Source of the DNA: Rhizophagus clarus
Taxonomy: Eukaryota > Glomeromycota > Glomeromycetes > Glomerales > Glomeraceae
Reading direction: 5' to 3'
Assembly (NCBI GenBank): GCA_015698045.1
Contig: BLAL01000191.1
Location: forward strand, 554,001 to 618,000
Length of the DNA stretch: 64,000 bases
Shown one piece after another: positions 21,913-29,810 of the stretch (its first letter is position 1; each line of letters starts with the position of its first letter). Both the position numbers and the translations under genes were made by a program. The notes below the pieces were generated by a model, which saw nothing but the letters and a program-made list of their open reading frames with translations, did not search any database and was not told the DNA's origin.

Positions 21913-22182
21913 CTAGCCCCCACTAACCTGAATTTTTGCAAGCTTCTGTCGTTGATAAAATGCTCTAGAACGATACTTGCCTGAATGTTTTTTACAAGCA
22001 CCGTATTCAGAGAAAGTATTTTTAACGCATCCAGGTTGTATACATGGATAATGTTTAGGTGAATTCCGATGGGCTTTACATCCCTTTGGATCATAGCATC
22101 TCCGATTGCACTCTTCTCCAGTCCTAAGAATATATGGACAATAATAAAAATTCCAGGGTATCTCCTTTTTTCCGCATCCCAT
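21913..22182 (-). CDS. Small Cys/His-rich protein A (89 aa)
   Basis: Starts at ATG 22182 and runs toward the left end of the element. The order of likely metal ligands is C (YYCPYI), C-x3-C (ECNRRC), C-x2-H (GCKAH), C-x4-C (PCIQPGC) and C-x2-H (ACKKH), followed by a basic Arg/Lys/Gln-rich tail. The same ligand order and the TG-x2-CN-x2-C / P-x-GC-x2-HR wording recur in the 85-aa protein at 31297-31554, so the two are paralogues. Short C...H modules of this type are common in large DNA viruses, but that link is from memory. It is separated from the polymerase gene, which diverges from it, by 96 bp. A longer frame on the same strand (21666-22211) is a shadow. Confidence 0.7.
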   Translation of the reverse strand: MGCGKKEIPWNFYYCPYILRTGEECNRRCYDPKGCKAHRNSPKHYPCIQPGCVKNTFSEYGACKKHSGKYRSRAFYQRQKLAKIQVSGG

Positions 22183-22278
22183 AGTTTCTTTTTTGAATAA
22201 ATGTCTAACACTAATTATCCGAACAAAATAATTTTTATTTTAAACTTTTTCTAACACTATATAATCTTCGAGAAAAAC

Positions 22279-24171
22279 ATGAGCGGATTACTTGGTAGTA
22301 TCACTGGCACAATAGGACGATTGTTCGGAAATCTTTTGCCAAGCTGGGGAGACCCGGCACCAGTACCACCCGAGACAGCCGAACCTCCCAAACCAGAAGA
22401 AGAGCCGGAGCCGGAGTCGGATGGGGAGAGCGACTATGAGACCGCTTTAACTTGTCAAGATAGCCAAAATACAGAAACAAGATGGTATTCAGCTACTCGA
22501 AGGTTCCTGTTTTGGAGGAAGCAAGGTAAGGATGTTGAGTTCTATGATGGGAGTACACAATGGATTGGTTCCGAAAATGACTTCCGTAATTTATCACGAG
22601 ACTGGTTTATAATCAAAGCCAATCCGAATGAGACACTCCAGGAAGCACATAAACGATATAATGAAGAAGCCAGTGCAATAGCATGGCGAAGTAGAGGACA
22701 GATTGATTTACGAAAAACTGGTACATACGCTATGGCAAGTTTTCGTTTCTTTCAAGATGTGTCTAGTGCTCCTAGAAAAGCAGAAGACATATCACAAGAA
22801 GAAGACCATTGGATAAGATCAGCATACACGGGAGCTTTAACATGGGCTGAGCCATATGAAGGAATTGCGACCGAAATGGACTTCAATGAATTTTATCCGC
22901 ATATCTTATCTAGTTATATGTCAGGCTGGCCAGTAAGAGCAGGTGAATTTAAAACAGTCACACATATTAGGACTGGTTTTTTCAATGATAGCCTAAAGTA
23001 CGGAATTTATCGTGCTTACATAGGGGGTCAGCCAGCAGAACAAAAATGTATAAGAGGATTTCGTTATAATCCTGCAGGATATTACACTCACTATGATTTA
23101 TTATTAGCAATGGATCTAGGTCTCCACATAGAGTTATCCTCTGAAAGTCCTAATGCTCTAATATATGAGCAATCTAAGCTCATGAGCGGAGATGGTATTT
23201 TCAATCAATGGGCAAGTTATCTTACAGAGATCAAGAAAGAGGGTGGGCAAGCGGGAAAAGTGGCCAAACATATGCTAGTATCACTCTGGGGACGATTATA
23301 CTCAGATGGGAGAAGACCAGGGCCACATCGACGTATGGCACCATTTATCTCAGCAAAGGGACGTAAAATTATATCAGAAAAAATCAAACCACTAGGTGAT
23401 CGTGTAAAGCGTATCCACACAGATGGTTTTATTATTTCGGATAAAAATACTGAACAGCTGATAGAAAGATATATAGGCGGAAGGGGTGATCTAAAAATAG
23501 TAAAATCAGGCATTGTTTCAATAAAAAATGTAATGAATTTTAAATGGATTGATTTCGATGAAATAGTGTCTCCATCTACGAAATCGGAAAAATCACCCAT
23601 CCATTATTTACCTTTGCCAACTGAGATTCTCGATAGAATTTTCCAACATTATAGAAAGGATAGGGACAAGAAAATGTATCCTCTTTTATTTGTTAATAAG
23701 CAATGGTATTATATTGCTAGAAGACTAATATGGCAAGAAATATCTCTAACAGCTATTTCTGGGGTCAAGTTTACTAAAGCATTGAGTAGAAATACGAAGC
23801 CAGATGCATGTGCGCAAGTGCTAGGTCTAAAATTTATTGGGGAAATAAATATAGAACCAGATGTATACATTTCCGAAGTATGTAAGGCTTGCCCCAATTT
23901 ACAATGGCTAAGTTTTGAAAATAGTGGTTCACGTATACTTAACAATAAAAATCTGGAAGCGCTTCTAGCCGAGTGTCCTAATTTAAAAAGACTCACGATA
24001 AGAGGTTCTAGGCGAATAAGCCCGAAAGCATTTTTAAAAATTCCAGAGCTGACTCCTAGTTTGGGAACGATAGAAATTAGGGGATGTTTACGGATTGGAA
24101 AGAATATATTATCTGATTTCCAAAACTTTAACCCAAAAATAAAACTCATAATTGAGTCTGATGAAGAATAG
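22279..24171 (+). CDS. B-family DNA polymerase-like palm fused to F-box/LRR
   Basis: An unbroken frame of 630 codons. Residues 25-60 are Pro/Glu/Asp-rich. Residues 180-207 read RSAYTGALTWA... then EMDFNEFYPHIL, resembling the YxGG region and motif A (D201). Residues 330-342 (KHMLVSLWGRLYS) resemble motif B. Residues 378-385 (RIHTDGFI) resemble motif C with one Asp (D382) in the second position of the usual DTD. This is the layout of the protein-primed/plasmid and Polinton type (DNA_pol_B_2). No 3'-5' exonuclease motifs are visible in residues 1-180, so that domain is missing or unrecognisable. Residues 443-486 (LPLPTEILDRIFQHY...LLFVNKQWYYIARRLIW) form an F-box. Residues 510-620 hold LRR-like repeats (CPNLQWLSF, CPNLKRLTI, SLGTIEIRGC). 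Whether it still polymerises DNA is unknown. Confidence 0.8.
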   Translation: MSGLLGSITGTIGRLFGNLLPSWGDPAPVPPETAEPPKPEEEPEPESDGESDYETALTCQDSQNTETRWYSATRRFLFWRKQGKDVEFYDGSTQWIGSENDFRNLSRDWFIIKANPNETLQEAHKRYNEEASAIAWRSRGQIDLRKTGTYAMASFRFFQDVSSAPRKAEDISQEEDHWIRSAYTGALTWAEPYEGIATEMDFNEFYPHILSSYMSGWPVRAGEFKTVTHIRTGFFNDSLKYGIYRAYIGGQPAEQKCIRGFRYNPAGYYTHYDLLLAMDLGLHIELSSESPNALIYEQSKLMSGDGIFNQWASYLTEIKKEGGQAGKVAKHMLVSLWGRLYSDGRRPGPHRRMAPFISAKGRKIISEKIKPLGDRVKRIHTDGFIISDKNTEQLIERYIGGRGDLKIVKSGIVSIKNVMNFKWIDFDEIVSPSTKSEKSPIHYLPLPTEILDRIFQHYRKDRDKKMYPLLFVNKQWYYIARRLIWQEISLTAISGVKFTKALSRNTKPDACAQVLGLKFIGEINIEPDVYISEVCKACPNLQWLSFENSGSRILNNKNLEALLAECPNLKRLTIRGSRRISPKAFLKIPELTPSLGTIEIRGCLRIGKNILSDFQNFNPKIKLIIESDEE

Positions 24172-24300
24172 GATTAGATAGCATTCACCCAAAAATTATT
24201 TGATTTTTTTTTTTTCTAGTGGGTAAAGCTAGAGTGTTATGCATATTTTAAATTAGCATATAATATTTGTTAATTATGACACATTCCAAAGTAATAATAT

Positions 24301-24525
24301 TTACTGCGCCATACACGTGACATTGTGAACTCGGTTCACATTCCCCTTCTTATAAATTTCAGGATAATCTCCCCGCAATTCTTGGACAAGGAAGGGTATT
24401 TTCTTTGGCATTTTCTCGGTATTTTTTCCCAGAATATAGGCTTCAGCAATTTTTTTGGCTAATTCTAGACGGAAACTTTTACTAAAAATATATGGAATAC
24501 CCAAACTTCTGGGAAAATATGGCAT
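24301..24525 (-). CDS. Small frame between polymerase and coiled-coil genes (doubtful)
   Basis: A 74-codon frame from the first ATG at 24525 (MPYFPRSLGIPYIFSKSF...), basic at first and ending NVTCMAQ. The frame is open upstream to about 24594 without another ATG. There is no recognised domain, and it could be chance in a gap between two plus-strand genes. Confidence 0.3.
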   Translation of the reverse strand: MPYFPRSLGIPYIFSKSFRLELAKKIAEAYILGKNTEKMPKKIPFLVQELRGDYPEIYKKGNVNRVHNVTCMAQ

Positions 24526-24605
24526 GCCTGGAATATTTTTTTCCAGGAATTTTTCCAAGACTATATCACTTACCTTGCCGAAGGCGTTAAAGTATAATCA
24601 AGCAT

Positions 24606-25529
24606 ATGTCTAGCCAACCACATTTTAATGAACACTATAAGAGTTTGCTTGACCAATTACCTCCATCCATGAAAAAGGATGCATGGTTACGACTAACAAC
24701 TCGCAAAAGTAATCCACTATCTGAGGAACAGGCTAAAGGTATTCGTTCAGATATTGAGGAATTACTTACTAAAGAAGTTGAAAGATACTTTAATAAAAAA
24801 AATCGCCAAAAGCTAAAGATTGAAGCAAATACCACTTCTGATGGTTCTAGTACATTATCTCGGTTAGATGGATTTGAAAAACAGTTAGAAGAGCGTGAAC
24901 TTCGTGTACAACAACAGGAAAATAGTATTAAGAAAACTATTGAGACTCAAGTTTCTGAGGAACACAAACGTCTAAAAGATGAATATGATACTCTTTTAGC
25001 TCAAAAAGTGAGAGAATATAATAACTGTATGGCAGATATGAAACAGAAATTATATTCATTTAGGTATCAGCTAGAAGAGCAACATAAATCCAGCAAGGCT
25101 GACTTGGAGAAACAATACCAATCTCGTATCTCTGCCTTGGATAAAGCTAATATTGAAAAAGATAGAGAGATTGGCAAGTTATCTGCATTACTATCACGAT
25201 TTAAGAATGAAATAAAGGATCTTAAATATGTCCTTTCTTCGGTTAAAGATATTATCAAGACATTGGATGATATTATCTATTCTAAAGATCAAACAATTAT
25301 TATTTATAATGATGGAATCCGTTCTATTAATCCTGGCTGTATTGATAGTGCTATAGAGCCAATTAGTTTTTATGAAAAAGATGCCAAAGTCTTGTGGAAT
25401 AGATGGCGTGCTAATGCACCAGATAATCCAGATATTCGAAAAAAATATTCATTTCGTTCCTCTATTCGTACAAAACTTTCTGACCATCTTATTCAAGAAC
25501 TTCAAAAGGTTATATCATGCCAAAAATAG
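24606..25529 (+). CDS. Coiled-coil protein (307 aa)
   Basis: Starts at ATG 24606. Residues 1-75 are a charged globular-looking start (HYKSLLDQLPPSMKKDAW). Residues 85-230 have strong heptad patterning (EKQLEERELRVQQQEN, LEKQYQSRISALDKANIEKDREI) typical of a long coiled coil. The last 60 residues (FYEKDAKVLWNRWRANAPDN...) are non-coiled and basic. No family is recognised. It is convergent with the gag-pro-finger reading and overlaps its last 15 nt. The Gag-like protein also begins with a coiled coil, so a structural partner role is possible but unproven. Confidence 0.7.
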   Translation: MSSQPHFNEHYKSLLDQLPPSMKKDAWLRLTTRKSNPLSEEQAKGIRSDIEELLTKEVERYFNKKNRQKLKIEANTTSDGSSTLSRLDGFEKQLEERELRVQQQENSIKKTIETQVSEEHKRLKDEYDTLLAQKVREYNNCMADMKQKLYSFRYQLEEQHKSSKADLEKQYQSRISALDKANIEKDREIGKLSALLSRFKNEIKDLKYVLSSVKDIIKTLDDIIYSKDQTIIIYNDGIRSINPGCIDSAIEPISFYEKDAKVLWNRWRANAPDNPDIRKKYSFRSSIRTKLSDHLIQELQKVISCQK

Positions 25530-25729
25530 TCGAATAGGCACTGTATTTTTTTCCTGATTGCTGTCTAAATATTGTCTGATCTGTGATGAAACACTGTCTG
25601 AAACACTGTCTAAAACACTGTCTGAAATACTGTCTGAACACTTAACTGTTTTATAATGCTGTTTTAACCTACAGGGATAACGGAATTCTTTACCACAATG
25701 CATGCATGTACGGTCTGCTAGTTTTTTTT
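25515..25729 (-). CDS. C2HC finger tail reached by a second -1 frameshift
   Basis: In the -1 frame relative to the protease, reading continues past the protease stop as KLADRTCMHCGKEF... The finger is C-x2-C-x12-H-x5-C (CMHCGKEFRYPC..., HYKTVKC), followed by a DSVSDSV repeat and a stop at 25515. It lacks a start codon before the finger apart from the ATG inside it, so it is best explained as an extension. The finger type matches that of the 433-aa protein at 29800-31101. In a betaretrovirus-like arrangement this third frame would hold pol; here it is only about 70 residues. Confidence 0.6.
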
Positions 25730-26797
25730 TACAGGTTCTGGCCCCTTCCCTACAGTGAAGACATTACGCTGAGACTTGTGAACTGATAGGGGGATGGTAA
25801 TAGTCTTTCCATTTCGGATTGTCTTAAATTCTCCCTTTACTAAGGGTTCCCATCCTGCCCGATGTTGCCATTTCGTTCCAAGAATAAATAGTGATAACTC
25901 ATTTCCATTATCATCATATTCTGTAGGAACGACAGAAAATTCATCTGAAATGGTATCTCTATTTTCCTTATCCTCTATAGTTACAGGAACACTATCAACC
26001 GTACCAAGAGAATGAGACTTACTTGCAACCCCATTAAGTCGATGAATCTTCTTTCTATTTATTTTTTGACCCAAATGAATAGCAACATTTTCTGAGAATA
26101 TTGATGAATCTGATCCACTATCAATCATTGCATATGGTATAGTTATATCCCCTACCTTACATGAGATGGTTGCAACATCATCGGCATCCTTTATTTGGAG
26201 AAAATTTATCTCCAAGGGCTTTGGCCAATATATTTGGCTATTTTTTTTTTTAGCTAATGCATATGCCTTAATGGCTAGTTGAATGCTCTCTGGTATAACA
26301 TAGTTAGAGGAAGTAGTATTGTTTTCCTTTATTTTAGTAGAATCTGTTATAACCATATCTTCATTTGAGCTGGGGGCATTTGGAACAGTTTCATTATTAT
26401 TTTCTGGAACTTGTAAAAGAAGCTTTTGTTCGGTATTTGTGGCCTGTATTAGTGGAAATAAGATATCTTGAAATTTTTTTGTAACATTTTCCCATGCTAA
26501 TTCCCTTCTTTTAACCGTATCATTTGGCATTTCTGTATTCAAGCAATGGTCTTTTATTTTGGGGAATATCATATTAATAAATTTTGAAATTTCTATAAGA
26601 ATCTCTCTAGGACAATGAGGGACTAATGATGCTATTGACGATTTTAATGCTATTTGATACATTAGATCTGTAGCTATGGCTATATTACTAGTACGAGATT
26701 TGGAAGTAGGGGACTTCTTGGTGGTTCCTTCTTTTGATTTGATACTCTTTTTTATAGGTACTCCACTTCGCACCACTTTTTTTTTAAAGCATAGCAA
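25718..26797 (-). CDS. Retropepsin-like aspartic protease (-1 frame after gag)
   Basis: The frame (359 codons counted from a TTG) overlaps the end of gag by 46 nt in the -1 frame. Its first ATG is at residue 46, so translation by frameshifting from gag is more likely than its own start. The N-terminal part is Lys/Ser-rich. The protease core is near residues 210-330: PYAMIDSGSDSSIF contains the catalytic D-S-G (D226), then a spacer and LFILGTKW, the usual hydrophobic-hydrophobic-G element before the end of the fold. A single D-S-G per chain implies a dimeric enzyme, as in retroviruses and LTR elements. It would be expected to process the Gag-like precursor. Confidence 0.75.
   Translation of the reverse strand: MLCFKKKVVRSGVPIKKSIKSKEGTTKKSPTSKSRTSNIAIATDLMYQIALKSSIASLVPHCPREILIEISKFINMIFPKIKDHCLNTEMPNDTVKRRELAWENVTKKFQDILFPLIQATNTEQKLLLQVPENNNETVPNAPSSNEDMVITDSTKIKENNTTSSNYVIPESIQLAIKAYALAKKKNSQIYWPKPLEINFLQIKDADDVATISCKVGDITIPYAMIDSGSDSSIFSENVAIHLGQKINRKKIHRLNGVASKSHSLGTVDSVPVTIEDKENRDTISDEFSVVPTEYDDNGNELSLFILGTKWQHRAGWEPLVKGEFKTIRNGKTITIPLSVHKSQRNVFTVGKGPEPVKKN
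25721..25727 (-). promoter_or_regulatory. Slippery heptamer A AAA AAC (pro to finger)
   Basis: On the minus strand the protease frame ends GTA AAA AAA AAC TAG. The heptamer A AAA AAC is a canonical -1 frameshift site and sits directly before the stop. It lies in a 9-A run, so a homopolymer length error must be excluded. Confidence 0.6.
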
Positions 26798-28731
26798 TTT
26801 CGTGATTCGTCATCAATATCATCCTCATTATCATCTTCAATTTCTTCTTCAGAATCTTCTTCCAATATGTATTCTTCAGAATCTTCAGAGTCTTCAGGAT
26901 CTTCTTCCTCATTTTGGTATACATAATTAACTTTTTTAGTCCGCTTTAGTCTGGGGCAATTAGCCTTTGTATGTCCAGCATTTCCACATACTGAGCAATG
27001 CCGGACAAGTTTACTTGATGCTTTACTTGGCACTACCTTTCTAACAACTTTCTTTGTGGCATAGGCACTTCTGGGTGTAAAGGGACTCTTTCTAACATGA
27101 GCTGTTTGACCTCCTAATCTCTTTTTAAGTTCTTCATAAATAAAATTTTCTAATGTAGCGTCATCTGTTCCTATTCCTGTATATCCCAAATCTCTTGCTA
27201 GACGAATTTTAAAATCATCTTTTTGTGGTTGAGCTTTATAATTAACTGGAGCTATTGTATGAGCTTGTATTCTTTTGCCTGCACTTTCATGCCATATATT
27301 ACGCAAGTCTGTAAAAAATGCAATGACTGTAGCAGGAGTAGCAATTCTAACTCTCATTTCTAAATCAGAAGGCAATTGATTAAATAGATAAGGTAAGGCA
27401 TCAGCATCTGGCATTGCTTGTACTAGTGGTTTGATTCGTTTTTCATAACTATCTGGAGTATCTGTCTCTAAAAACTTTTCATTAACAAGAGCAAATATAG
27501 CACTTCGGTTAGTCCCTACCATAACTTCTCTATATTTTTCACGCAACCAGTTTAGGAAGAGAGGTTCAGTATTAATAGCTGGATTACCTACTGCATAAGG
27601 ATCATTGGCAGGAACAGGTGCAAACCTACCTGTCATTTTATTTATCATAACTTGACATCTTGCAACGGCATTAAAGCCAGCAATGGCTAAGGGACGTGCC
27701 ATCTCATTTATATTTCTAAGCTTTTGATAATATACGTCTGGTGGTTCCTGCCCATCATAATTGGGTAATTGTGCAAGTAATGGTGCTAATGTATGCATGA
27801 CATCTTGTATTGTAGCCATGTTTCCTGGAGGATTGTTTTGTAAATTCAAAATAATTTGTCGTGAATTTAATTCCCTACCCTTCCATTTTTGGTATCTATT
27901 AAATACAAATGCCCGATTGAATTCTGCTAATTCTGCCTCTACTTTGCGTCTCTGATTTATTCGCTGAAGAATAGCTTTTTCTCCTATTAATACATTTATT
28001 CGATTTTGCTTTCTTAAGGCTATCCTTTGTCCATTAGTTTGCCTATCCTGTGCTATTTGCCACCATCGTCGACGCTCATTTACCTCATTATTATATGCTA
28101 AAGTCAGTAGCTGAGCTCTTCGAAGACATTGATTTCTAGTAGTTGTTAAATCATTCCTAAGGCCATTGATTCGATCATTAGCTATACGGTATAAACCTTG
28201 CATGTTAATAGCATCTTGAGCATTTCTTTGCATAAGTTCACGAGCAGTTGTTAATAAGATTCGTATACCATCTAGTGTATTTTTGGGGTTGAATGATGTA
28301 TCCCCATCAAAATATGATTCCACCCGATCTAGCGCTCTAGCAATATTTATTAAAATATCAGGTATTGCCATATTTTTTTGTTCTTCTTCGGAATGATTAT
28401 TATTAGATTTAGATAATTCTTGTATACGAGATTTAAGTTTATCTATTATGTCTTCTAGCTGGATGATTCGTCTGTCTTGGACTATTAATGCCTCCTCTTT
28501 TAGTTCCAGATGATCCTGACATTTTTTGAGCTCACCTTGAATAACCTTACATTTATCCTTTAGCTGATTAACTTCATCATCATAAGATTGAAGATTCTTT
28601 TCAAGATGAGAAATATATCGCTCACAGGCTTTAATTTCCTCTTCTAGTTTGTGAATTTTCTTTTGTACTAACTTTATCCCTAGATCAAAGTTGCTATTTA
28701 GCTGATCAAGATATGTCTGCTCAAACCCCAT
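26752..28731 (-). CDS. Gag-like protein with CCHC zinc knuckle (659 aa)
   Basis: Starts at ATG 28731. Residues 20-110 form a coiled coil. Residues 120-300 are helical and basic (RRWWQIAQDRQTNGQRIALRK). Residues 305-490 resemble a retrotransposon Gag capsid (TIQDVMHTLAPLLAQLPNY..., LRNIWHESAGKRIQ). Residues 579-592 are a CCHC knuckle, C-x2-C-x4-H-x4-C (CSVCGNAGHTKANC). The C-terminal 60 residues are very acidic, ending at a slippery site and stop. The order coil, capsid, knuckle fits a nucleic-acid-binding Gag. Proteins with this capsid wording are, to my memory, repeated in Rhizophagus genomes. Its ATG overlaps the divergent integrase ATG region. Confidence 0.8.
   Translation of the reverse strand: MGFEQTYLDQLNSNFDLGIKLVQKKIHKLEEEIKACERYISHLEKNLQSYDDEVNQLKDKCKVIQGELKKCQDHLELKEEALIVQDRRIIQLEDIIDKLKSRIQELSKSNNNHSEEEQKNMAIPDILINIARALDRVESYFDGDTSFNPKNTLDGIRILLTTARELMQRNAQDAINMQGLYRIANDRINGLRNDLTTTRNQCLRRAQLLTLAYNNEVNERRRWWQIAQDRQTNGQRIALRKQNRINVLIGEKAILQRINQRRKVEAELAEFNRAFVFNRYQKWKGRELNSRQIILNLQNNPPGNMATIQDVMHTLAPLLAQLPNYDGQEPPDVYYQKLRNINEMARPLAIAGFNAVARCQVMINKMTGRFAPVPANDPYAVGNPAINTEPLFLNWLREKYREVMVGTNRSAIFALVNEKFLETDTPDSYEKRIKPLVQAMPDADALPYLFNQLPSDLEMRVRIATPATVIAFFTDLRNIWHESAGKRIQAHTIAPVNYKAQPQKDDFKIRLARDLGYTGIGTDDATLENFIYEELKKRLGGQTAHVRKSPFTPRSAYATKKVVRKVVPSKASSKLVRHCSVCGNAGHTKANCPRLKRTKKVNYVYQNEEEDPEDSEDSEEYILEEDSEEEIEDDNEDDIDDESRNCYALKKKWCEVEYL
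26782..26788 (-). promoter_or_regulatory. Slippery heptamer T TTA AAA (gag to pro)
   Basis: On the minus strand in gag phase the sequence is GCT TTA AAA AAA AAG TGG. T TTA AAA is a canonical X XXY YYZ -1 site, followed by further A AAA AAG. The protease frame is exactly -1 to gag. The gag stop is about 30 nt downstream. It lies in a 9-A run. Confidence 0.65.
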
Positions 28732-29810
28732 TGTTACCTATTATTCCTATAGATTCTGGTGAGGCTCGAAATCTTGATATTTCTATTGCTTTGAAAAAGA
28801 TTTATTATCAACCTATTGGTTATCAGAGAAATGCGAAAAAATTACATGAAGCCTCTATTAAGGCTGGATATGATTTTACTATTGATGAAGTGAAGGACTG
28901 GCTTGAGAGACAGGCTGTACACCAAATACATATGCCACGTCCTAGATATATTCCTTGTGCAAGTTTTACCTCTATTACTACGCCCAATGAAGTCCATCAG
29001 GCAGATGTTCTTTATATGCCTTATGATAAAGTAGGACGAATTACTTATCTTTTTTGTCTTAATGTAGTGGACGTTGCTTCTAGATATAAAGCATCTATTC
29101 CTATTGGTGCATATAGTGTCAAGGATAGAGAGGGAATCTTAACTTCAAAGACTATTGCTCGAGCACTTGAGAAAATTTATGATGATCCTGAATGTCCGTT
29201 GATCTGGCCAAAATTATTAATTACTGATAGAGGATCAGAGTTTAAAGGTGATTGTGAGAAATTAATGAGAGAGCATAATGTAAAAATTCAGAAGGCCAAG
29301 TCTAAGCGTACTATGGGTATTGTTGAGAGATATAATCAAACATTAGCTAAAAGATTATTTCGTATACAAGACGCACATGACTTATTAACATTGCATTTAT
29401 CTGAAAGATCTAGGTCTTGGGTACAGAACTTGCCTATAATTGTTAAAGATATTAATATTTCAATAACAAACCTTATAAGTATGTCTCCTGCTAAGGCTAT
29501 AAAAAAGAAGCAGGTTAAGGCTAAACCCTCTTGGCCTGCTAGACGTTCAATTGGCTATGATGAAGCAATTTTACCAAGCTATACTGAAGTTCGATATCTT
29601 TTTGAACCTAGTGATCTAGAAGGAGGGAAAAAAAGAGCAACCGACTGCAATTGGTCTCCTGAAGTTTTTATAATTGAATCGTATTTGCTAAAAGAGAATC
29701 AACCAGTTCTCTATAAACTTTATAATGGCCCTGAGCGTTCATTCGTGAGAGAAGAACTACAGATTGTAAAGGATGCACAATTACCACCTCAATGGATACT
29801 TAAGCATTAG
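28713..29810 (+). CDS. DDE integrase, Polinton/retrovirus type (365 aa)
   Basis: Starts at ATG 28713, 19 nt inside the divergent gag gene. Residues 28-75 (KKIYYQPIGYQRNAKKLHEA...VKDWLERQAVHQIH) resemble the N-terminal helical region of Polinton integrases, with no clear HHCC finger. The rve core has D98 (HQADVLYMP), D172 (LLITDRGSEFKG) and E205 (TMGIVERYNQTL), with 32 residues between the last two. Residues 260-365 form a C-terminal region including SPAKAIKKKQVK and a possible small barrel (YTEVRYLFEP...). It should catalyse strand transfer, and the 6-bp duplication flanking the element fits this enzyme class. It converges on, and overlaps by 11 nt, the C2HC-finger gene. Confidence 0.85.
   Translation: MSAQTPLLPIIPIDSGEARNLDISIALKKIYYQPIGYQRNAKKLHEASIKAGYDFTIDEVKDWLERQAVHQIHMPRPRYIPCASFTSITTPNEVHQADVLYMPYDKVGRITYLFCLNVVDVASRYKASIPIGAYSVKDREGILTSKTIARALEKIYDDPECPLIWPKLLITDRGSEFKGDCEKLMREHNVKIQKAKSKRTMGIVERYNQTLAKRLFRIQDAHDLLTLHLSERSRSWVQNLPIIVKDINISITNLISMSPAKAIKKKQVKAKPSWPARRSIGYDEAILPSYTEVRYLFEPSDLEGGKKRATDCNWSPEVFIIESYLLKENQPVLYKLYNGPERSFVREELQIVKDAQLPPQWILKH

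Noticed and set aside
21666..22211. 181-codon minus-strand frame
   Set aside because: It overlaps the 89-aa Cys/His-rich gene in another frame and runs into the 56-bp repeats; the composition is repeat-derived.
23217..24149. Minus-strand frames of 127 and 146 codons
   Set aside because: They are antisense shadows of the polymerase/F-box gene, with no motif of their own.
25718..26797. Protease made from its own start codon
   Set aside because: The first ATG is at residue 46, behind an open overlap with gag and a canonical slippery site. Internal initiation is possible but less likely.
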